From contig JBEKCP010000119.1 in the NCBI GenBank assembly GCA_050014815.1, positions 1 through 11,415 on the forward strand: a stretch of DNA of 11,415 nt, given 5' to 3'. Shown piece after piece: positions 6,299 to 11,415 of the stretch. The number at the start of each line of letters is the position of its first letter. The stretch's first letter is position 1. The stretch comes from JBEKCP01 sp050014815 (GTDB taxonomy: Bacteria > Planctomycetota > Planctomycetia > Pirellulales > Thermoguttaceae). The notes under the pieces were generated by a model. The model was not told the origin of the DNA. It ran no database searches and worked only from the letters and a program-made list of their open reading frames with translations. The translations under genes were made by a program, and so were the position numbers.

Positions 6299-7126
6299 TC
6301 AATTCGCCAGCGGCTCCGCGGCATCCTCGTCCTCCTCCCCCTTCACACCCTTCTCACCCTTCACACCTTTCTCACTCTTCACACCTTTCACACCTTTCGC
6401 GGCCGACGGCCGCTTGCTCTTTCCTCTTAACGGCTGGCTCAGGGTGACCTCGATATCGCTGGCCTGACACAGGGATTTGCCATGGACGGCCTTGCCATGC
6501 GCCACGACGCTGCTGCCCGGCATGACGAGCGTGAGATCGGGCAACGACACGCTGATGGCTGCCAGATCCGCCAGTTCGCATTTGATCGTGCGTTTGTCGG
6601 CCTTGACCGTCAGCTTATTTTCGTCGCGGGCCGTGATTCGGCCGACGATCTTCGATCCGACGTGCGTCAAGACGCCCCGCCGGCCGCCGTGTTTCCCCTT
6701 CTTCTTGCCGGCCGGGTCGGGGGCTTTGGGGGCAGGCGGAGGAAACACCCCGTACTTGTCTTCCCCGGGCGGCGCGGTGACACTCAGCTCCGTGACCTTG
6801 TCCTTCGCCACGTCTTCCGGGTCGAGATCGGCATACAGCTCGACGGACTGCCCGGCCTTGAGAAAACTGACCTCGGCCTTGCCCTGAACGAGCACCTTGG
6901 CGGCCGGCTGGACGCCTACCAGCCACTCCTGCGGTTTCTTCGTGGCCGTAACCCGCAACTCGCCGGGGGCGATGGCCCCGATCGTTCCCTGGATCGTCAC
7001 GTCCTCTACCTTGTCCTGGGTTTGCGGCTTGTGCCCCGGGGGCGCGGCACGATTCCCCTTTGCATGGGCCGGGATCCCTGCAAGACACAGAATCACCACC
7101 GAGATTGAAAAATCGCGCGGCGACAT
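6299..7126 (-). CDS. Secreted protein of unknown function with KGV-repeat tail
   Basis: 275 residues. The N-terminus looks like a signal peptide (MSPRDF, hydrophobic core ISVVILCLAGIP, cleavage probably after AHA at 20-22). Two beta-rich segments follow. One lies at about 42-115 (VTIQGTIGAIAPGELRV, LKAGQSVELYADL). The second is at about 158-237 (SKIVGRITARDENKLTV, LPDLTLVMPGSSV). Both resemble OB-like or DUF5666-like small barrels; this is an impression, not a match. A Pro/Lys-rich hinge (about 126-150) joins them. The C-terminus is low-complexity: KGVKGVKSEKGVKGEKGVKG, then an acidic EEDEDAAE. A clear AGGAGG site lies 5 nt before the ATG. Probably exported to the periplasm or cell surface; role unknown. 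It converges with the phosphatase gene. Confidence 0.85.
   Translation of the reverse strand: MSPRDFSISVVILCLAGIPAHAKGNRAAPPGHKPQTQDKVEDVTIQGTIGAIAPGELRVTATKKPQEWLVGVQPAAKVLVQGKAEVSFLKAGQSVELYADLDPEDVAKDKVTELSVTAPPGEDKYGVFPPPAPKAPDPAGKKKGKHGGRRGVLTHVGSKIVGRITARDENKLTVKADKRTIKCELADLAAISVSLPDLTLVMPGSSVVAHGKAVHGKSLCQASDIEVTLSQPLRGKSKRPSAAKGVKGVKSEKGVKGEKGVKGEEDEDAAEPLAN
6342..6395 (-). repeat. 9-bp coding tandem repeat (KGV/KGE units)
   Basis: Six 9-base units, read on the plus strand as TTCACACCC, TTCTCACCC, TTCACACCT, TTCTCACTC, TTCACACCT, TTCACACCT. They encode GVK, GEK and SEK triplets at the C-terminus of the secreted protein. Since 9 is a multiple of 3, copy-number change would alter tail length without shifting frame. 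Confidence 0.85.
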
Positions 7127-7131
7127 GGCAG

Positions 7132-7137
7132 CCTCCT
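7132..7137 (-). promoter_or_regulatory. Shine-Dalgarno site of the minus-strand secreted protein
   Basis: AGGAGG on the minus strand, 5 nt upstream of the ATG at 7126. It is a perfect anti-16S match and fixes the start of this gene. Confidence 0.8.
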
Positions 7138-7450
7138 AACGGTTCCTTGAACACTCCTCCCTTAGAACCCCCTCCGGCCGGAAAAGTTCCGGCGGGCAAG
7201 GGGGCCGTGGCACTCAGTTGCAATGCTAACTCCCGTAGTCATAATAGCCTGACGCGCCCGCGAGGGCCAGTCGGACCTCCAGCAGGTCTTTGCGTGCATC
7301 CGCCGCTTTATAGCTCGAAGCCATGCCGTTCTCGCAAGGGCGTGCCACCCAACGCTGGCCTCGGCAGGACTGCCCCCCTACAATTCACGAGAGATTAGCT
7401 GGGCAGGAAAGAGGGTGGTAGGATCTAAGTAACCGGGCGGGAAAGGCCCC
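7138..7450. other. Divergent intergenic region
   Basis: About 310 bp without a convincing gene, lying between the starts of the secreted-protein gene (minus) and the cyclase gene (plus). A 7-bp stem hairpin (GCCGGAA, AAG loop) lies at 7177-7193. Weak promoter candidates are TACAAT at 7379-7384 with TGGCCT 17 nt upstream for the cyclase, and TATTAT (minus strand, 7241-7246) with TGGCCC 17 nt upstream for the secreted protein; both -35 boxes match poorly. GTGGCAC (7207-7213) and GTGCCAC (7342-7348) form a weak distant inverted repeat. No riboswitch or RNA gene is recognised. Confidence 0.4.
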
Positions 7451-10400
7451 ATGCTTGCCGTCGAACACAACGAATCGGCCGCGACGCTGGCCAGGTACGT
7501 GCCCAACGTGATCCTCGAGCGGCTGGCCCGGGATCCCAGGCCGCCCACCGAGCCGTTGGCGGAGAAGTTTACCGGGGCGGTGCTGATTGCCGACATCTCG
7601 GGGTTCACCGCGATGACCGAGGCCCTGGCCAAGCGCGGTCCGCTGGGGGCGGAACTGCTCAACAACATCCTGAACGACTTCTTCGGCCGGGCGATCGACC
7701 TGATCCTGGCGCACGGCGGCGACGTGGTCCGCTTCGCCGGCGACGCCCTGCTGGCCACCTGGCCCGCCGCTTCGGCCGGCGCCCTGCCGGCCGCGACTCT
7801 CCGCGCCGTTGATTGCGCATTGGCGCTGCAAGCCGCGCTGGACGACTATCGCGGCCGCGAAGACATGCGGCTCTCGCTCAAGACCGGCGTGGGGGCGGGC
7901 GAGTTCGTCGTCCTGCACATCGGGGGCGTCCAGGATCGCTGGGAATTCCTCGTTTCCGGGCCTGCGTTCGTCCAGGCCTTCGCCGCGCTGGAGAAGGCCG
8001 CCCCGGGACAAGTGGTGGCCTCGATGCGGGCATGGTCGCACGTCCAGGCCCGCGCCAAGGGCCGGCAATTGCCGATGGGTTCCGTGCTCGTCGAGGCGGC
8101 GGGGGAAGAAGGGGACAGGGGTCAGGGGTCAGGGGACAGGGGCGAGGGATCAGGGGACAGGGGTCAGGGGTCAGGGGACAGGGGCGAGGGGGTAGGAGTC
8201 AGGTTCCATTTGCCCGAAGCAACTGTCCCCTGTCCCCTGACCCCCCGGACGCAGTCCGGGGGCTTTCACCCCTGTCCTCTGACCCCTGTCCCCTCTTCCC
8301 TGCCCGGAACGATGGCGGCGGCCCTGGAATGCTACATTCCGGCGGCGGTCACGTCGCGGCTTTCCGCCGGCCAGGAGAACTGGCTGGGGGAACTCCGCGT
8401 GGTGAGCGTGCTGTTTGTGAACCTGCCGGAGTTGAACCACGCCACGCCGCTGGACCGCGCGCAGCAGATCATGCGATCGCTGCAACAGGAGATCGACCGC
8501 TTCGAAGGCAGCATCAACAAGCTGAACGTGGACGACAAGGGGACCTCGCTGGTAGCGGCGATGGGCCTGCCCCCGCTGGCCCACGAGGACGACGCCAAGC
8601 GGGCCGTCCAGGCCGCCATGTCCGTTCAGCGCAAGCTGTGCGAGATGGGGCTCCGCAGTTCCGTCGGCATTTCCACCGGCCGGGTGTTCTGCGGCTCGAT
8701 CGGCAGCGAGCGCCGCCGGGAGTACACGCTGCTGGGCGACGCGGTGAATATCTCCGCGCGGCTGATGCAGGCGGCCCTGGGCGACATCCTCTGCGACGAG
8801 GCCACCTTCCACATGGCCCGCGCGCGGGTCGAGTTCGAGCGGATCTCGGACATCGTGGTCAAGGGCCGCGAGGGGACGGTCGCCGTCTACCGCCCGTCGG
8901 ACGGCAAGTGCCCGACGATCGCTTCCAAGAGCGAGCTGATCGGCCGCCGGCAGGAGCAGGAGATTGCCCAGCGGCACCTTCAAGGGCTTGCGGCGGGGGC
9001 GGAAACGGCCGTGATCATCCTGGAAGGCGAGGCGGGGCTCGGGAAATCGCGACTGGTGGCCGCGATCCTGGCCAAGGCCCGCGCCTTCGGCGTGACCTGC
9101 CTCGTCGGGGCGGGCGATTCGGTGGAAGCCGCGACGCTGTATTACGCTTGGCGCCCGATCTTCCACCAATTGCTGGGCCTGGACGCGGCCGGGGATGCCG
9201 GGGCATCCCCGGAGGAGCGCCGCCGCCACATCCTGGCCCAACTGGAAAGCGATGCCGAGCTTTCACGGCTTGCGCCGTTGTTGGAAGCCGTCGTGCCGTG
9301 CGGCCTGGCTGACAATGAGATTACCGGCAGCATGGTCGGGCAGGTCCGCGGCGACAACACGCGGGCCCTGCTGCTGCGGCTGCTGGCCCTGGCCGCCGCG
9401 CGATCGCCGACGCTGGTCGTCCTGGAAGACGCCCATTGGCAGGATTCCGCCTCCTGGGCCCTGGCATCGCTGGCCAGCCGGCAGATACCGTCGATGCTGC
9501 TCCTGGTGTCCACTCGCCCTTTCACGCGGAACAGCCCCGCGGACTTTACCCATCTGCTTGCCGGGCCGCGGACGACGCACTTGCGGCTCGACCGGCTCAC
9601 GCTCGAAGATACGGCCCAGTTGGTCGCGCGATGCCTGGAGGTCGCCGCGGTGCCCCCAGCCCTGGCGTCGCTGATTTTCGAGAAGGCGGACGGGAATCCG
9701 CTGTTCGCCGAGGAGCTGGCCTACGCGATGCGCGACGCCGGCCTGTTGCGGATCGACGGGTCCGAGTGCCGCCTGGCCGCGAGTCTGCCCGACTGGAACC
9801 AACTCGGGTTTCCCGATACCCTGCACGGCGTCATCGCGAGCCGGATCGACCGGCTGGCGACGCCCGAGCAACTGGCCGTCAAGGTGGCCAGCGTCATCGG
9901 GCATCATTTCCGTTTCCGCGCCCTGCACGACAACTACCCGCTGGAAGGAGAGAAGCCGAGACTCCGAGGGCATCTCGCCGCGGTCCAGCGGGCCGAGCTC
10001 ATCGGGCTGGAGGCGCCGGAGCCCGAAGCCAGTTATCTTTTCCGGCACGTCATCATGCAACAGGTGGCGTACGACCTGCTGCCCTTCCGGCAGCGCCAGC
10101 AATTGCACCGCACCATCGCCGAGTGGTACCAGCGGTCGTATGCCGACAATCTCGCCCCGCACTACCCGTTCCTGGCACACCATTGGCGACACGCGGGCGA
10201 GCCTGCCAGGGCCGTCGATTACTTGGAAAAGGCGGGCGAGTTGTCGCTCCGCAGCGGCGGATACAGCGAAGCGGCCGGCTTCTTCGCCGAGGCCCTCAGG
10301 CTCGACGGCGAGGTCGGCCTGGCCACCGGCGACTTCCGGCGGGCCCGCTGGAAACGGCAATTGGGCGAGGCCTATCTCGGCCTGGGAAGGCTCCAGGAGA

Positions 10401-11415
10401 GCCGCCGGCACCTGGAGGAGGCGATCGGACTGCTCCGGCGGCCCGCCCCCTTGACCCGCATCGGGCGGCAGATCTACTTTCTCGGCCACGCCGCGCGGCA
10501 ATTCCTGCACCGCGTGTTCGGCCGGCGGGTCGCAGCGCCCGTCGCCCCCAGCGCGAAGATCGACACGGACCTCGAGGCCGCCCGCGCGTACGAGCGGCTC
10601 GCGGAGATCTACTACCTTTCCGGCGAGACGGCGCCGCTACTGCACGCGATGTTTGCCACGCTCCAGTTGACGGAAAGGGCCGGCCCGTCGCCGGAGCTGG
10701 CGCGGGCCTACGCGAGCAACTCCTTCACCGCCAGGCTGCTGCGGCTCCACGGCCTGGCCCGGGGCTACGCCCGCGATGCCCTGGCGACCGCCCAACTCAT
10801 TGCCGATCCGATCGCGACGGCCTGGGTCTGGGGGGCGGCCGGCATCAGCGCCATCGGCATGGGCGAGGCCGCCGAGGCCCAGCCCGCCCTGCAAAACGCG
10901 ATCGAGATTTATCACCGGCTCGGCGACTGGCAGCACTGGGGCGAGTGCATGGCCATGCTCGCCCAGGCGTGCTACGTCGCGGGCGACTTTCCCCGCGGCC
11001 ACGAGCTGTGGAGCGAGACTTACGCGATGGCCCGAAACCGGGGAGACCGGCTCCAACAGGCCTGGGGGCTCAACGGCCAGGCCGAAGGAATCCTGCGGAT
11101 CGGCCGGCCGGAGCAGGTCGAAGAGGCCGTCGCGCTCCTGTCGGCGGCGATCGGGCTGTTCACCGAGAATATCGACAAGGTCTCGGTCCTCGGATCGTAC
11201 GGGTTCCTGGCCGTGGCCCAGCTCCGCCGCGGCGACCGCCAGGCCGCCTGGGAGGCCGCCGAGAACGGCATCCGGTTCATCGAGGGCATCCGCTCGCCCG
11301 CATCCTATTACATGCTGGGCGGCTATAGCGGCGTGGCCGCTACGTACCTCGACCTCTGGGAGGCCGGCTATAAGAGCAACGGCCAGGACGTGGCGGCGCG
11401 GGCGCGGCAGGCATG
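7451..11415 (+). CDS. sAC-like class III adenylate cyclase-STAND ATPase-TPR protein, 3'-partial
   Basis: 1321 codons, open at the right edge. It starts at ATG 7451 (in-frame TAA at 7430-7432; weak GGAAAGG site 4 nt upstream). Cyclase domain C1 is about 38-215, with metal-binding Asp48 in LIADISGFTAMTE and Asp98 in VVRFAGDALL. C2 is about 310-485, without metal aspartates, but with Lys357 (SINKLNVDDKG), Thr426 (REYTLLGD), Asn433 and Arg437 (DAVNISARLM), the substrate and transition-state residues. A P-loop STAND/AAA-type ATPase follows: Walker A GEAGLGKS (526-533), Walker B LVVLEDAHW (655-663). Helical TPR-like repeats run from about 905 to the edge. This is the architecture of human soluble adenylyl cyclase (ADCY10), so it should make cAMP from ATP in the cytosol. 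A repeat-derived low-complexity insert (about 221-284) lies in the C1-C2 linker. Both active-site halves appear intact. Confidence 0.93.
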   Translation, partial: MLAVEHNESAATLARYVPNVILERLARDPRPPTEPLAEKFTGAVLIADISGFTAMTEALAKRGPLGAELLNNILNDFFGRAIDLILAHGGDVVRFAGDALLATWPAASAGALPAATLRAVDCALALQAALDDYRGREDMRLSLKTGVGAGEFVVLHIGGVQDRWEFLVSGPAFVQAFAALEKAAPGQVVASMRAWSHVQARAKGRQLPMGSVLVEAAGEEGDRGQGSGDRGEGSGDRGQGSGDRGEGVGVRFHLPEATVPCPLTPRTQSGGFHPCPLTPVPSSLPGTMAAALECYIPAAVTSRLSAGQENWLGELRVVSVLFVNLPELNHATPLDRAQQIMRSLQQEIDRFEGSINKLNVDDKGTSLVAAMGLPPLAHEDDAKRAVQAAMSVQRKLCEMGLRSSVGISTGRVFCGSIGSERRREYTLLGDAVNISARLMQAALGDILCDEATFHMARARVEFERISDIVVKGREGTVAVYRPSDGKCPTIASKSELIGRRQEQEIAQRHLQGLAAGAETAVIILEGEAGLGKSRLVAAILAKARAFGVTCLVGAGDSVEAATLYYAWRPIFHQLLGLDAAGDAGASPEERRRHILAQLESDAELSRLAPLLEAVVPCGLADNEITGSMVGQVRGDNTRALLLRLLALAAARSPTLVVLEDAHWQDSASWALASLASRQIPSMLLLVSTRPFTRNSPADFTHLLAGPRTTHLRLDRLTLEDTAQLVARCLEVAAVPPALASLIFEKADGNPLFAEELAYAMRDAGLLRIDGSECRLAASLPDWNQLGFPDTLHGVIASRIDRLATPEQLAVKVASVIGHHFRFRALHDNYPLEGEKPRLRGHLAAVQRAELIGLEAPEPEASYLFRHVIMQQVAYDLLPFRQRQQLHRTIAEWYQRSYADNLAPHYPFLAHHWRHAGEPARAVDYLEKAGELSLRSGGYSEAAGFFAEALRLDGEVGLATGDFRRARWKRQLGEAYLGLGRLQESRRHLEEAIGLLRRPAPLTRIGRQIYFLGHAARQFLHRVFGRRVAAPVAPSAKIDTDLEAARAYERLAEIYYLSGETAPLLHAMFATLQLTERAGPSPELARAYASNSFTARLLRLHGLARGYARDALATAQLIADPIATAWVWGAAGISAIGMGEAAEAQPALQNAIEIYHRLGDWQHWGECMAMLAQACYVAGDFPRGHELWSETYAMARNRGDRLQQAWGLNGQAEGILRIGRPEQVEEAVALLSAAIGLFTENIDKVSVLGSYGFLAVAQLRRGDRQAAWEAAENGIRFIEGIRSPASYYMLGGYSGVAATYLDLWEAGYKSNGQDVAARARQA
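8111..8194 (+). repeat. G-rich heptamer array inside the cyclase gene
   Basis: Twelve consecutive 7-base units: GGGGACA, GGGGTCA, GGGGTCA, GGGGACA, GGGGCGA, GGGATCA, then the same six again with GGGGGTA last. They form a 42-bp unit twice, translated as two 14-residue blocks GDRGQGSGDRGEGS. GGGG runs spaced by three bases match a G-quadruplex motif on the coding strand. Confidence 0.88.
8224..8300 (-). repeat. Inverted C-rich heptamers facing the G-rich array
   Basis: TGTCCCC, TGTCCCC and TGACCCC (8224-8244), then TGTCCTC, TGACCCC, TGTCCCC and TCTTCCC (8273-8300). These are reverse complements of the GGGGACA/GGGGTCA units, so the two arrays can pair as a long stem. Hairpin copy B lies between the two blocks. 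Translated in-frame as VPCPLTP and PCPLTPVPSSLP. Confidence 0.8.
8239..8267 (-). repeat. 29-bp covarying hairpin repeat, copy B
   Basis: On the minus strand it reads GAAAGCCCC, CGGAC, TGC, GTCCG, GGGGGTC. The nine-base arms (8242-8250 and 8254-8262) pair perfectly. It has the same constant bases and loop as copy A at 1687-1715, while the five-base variable arms differ and remain complementary. Confidence 0.75.

Noticed and set aside
8111..8300. Frame-disrupted (pseudogene) cyclase caused by the repeat cassette
   Set aside because: Codon-by-codon reading shows no stop, and the frame before (from 7451) and after (GTMAAALECY at 8306) is the same.
7813..9312. 499-codon plus-strand frame, and the similar 9436-11328 frame of 630 codons
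   Set aside because: Both are in another frame from the cyclase, whose own frame shows intact cyclase, P-loop and TPR-like sequence from 7451 to the edge.
9263..10510. 415-codon minus-strand frame
   Set aside because: Antisense to the ATPase and helical region of the cyclase protein, with no recognisable motif.

Overview
This is a GC-rich bacterial window, most likely from a planctomycete (Pirellulales-like). That placement is an inference from protein style, from the three-gene ABC/auxiliary membrane protein cluster and from the density of short palindromic and heptameric repeats. No rRNA, tRNA, phage or CRISPR locus is visible.

Layout. (1) 2-4843, plus strand: a three-gene membrane cluster. 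It holds an auxiliary membrane protein cut by the left edge, an ABC-2 type ATPase, and a permease built from two fused copies of the ABC-2 half. The first gene and the ATPase originally overlapped as ATGA. A structured palindromic element now sits exactly at that junction, flanked by a perfect 24-bp direct repeat that contains the ATPase start codon, so the gene has been given a new start. (2) 4844-5161: a tandem, perfectly palindromic repeat, a possible 21-codon minus-strand peptide, and a sigma70-like promoter. (3) 5162-6292: rsfS (ribosome silencing factor) and a phosphoglycolate-phosphatase-like HAD enzyme. (4) 6299-7126, minus strand: a secreted protein of unknown function with a KGV-repeat tail, converging on the phosphatase with a 6-bp gap. 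(5) 7127-7450: a divergent intergenic region. (6) 7451-11415, plus strand: the 5' 1321 codons of a very large gene, open to the right edge. It encodes a soluble-adenylyl-cyclase-like protein (two cyclase domains, STAND-type ATPase, TPR-like helical region). It has no stop in the window, so a scan for closed reading frames misses it and reports shorter shadow frames instead.

The most unusual aspect is how repeats sit in and between genes: a start-codon-duplicating palindromic element, two covarying 29-bp hairpins translated in-frame inside two different proteins, a GGGGTCA-type heptamer array translated inside the cyclase linker, an AT-rich GATTTTG-type heptamer array just before the permease, a 52-bp palindrome in tandem, and a 9-bp coding repeat. 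The cyclase carries the Lys/Thr adenine-recognition pair of class IIIb (sAC-like) enzymes, but the position matching the bicarbonate-binding arginine of human sAC looks non-conserved.
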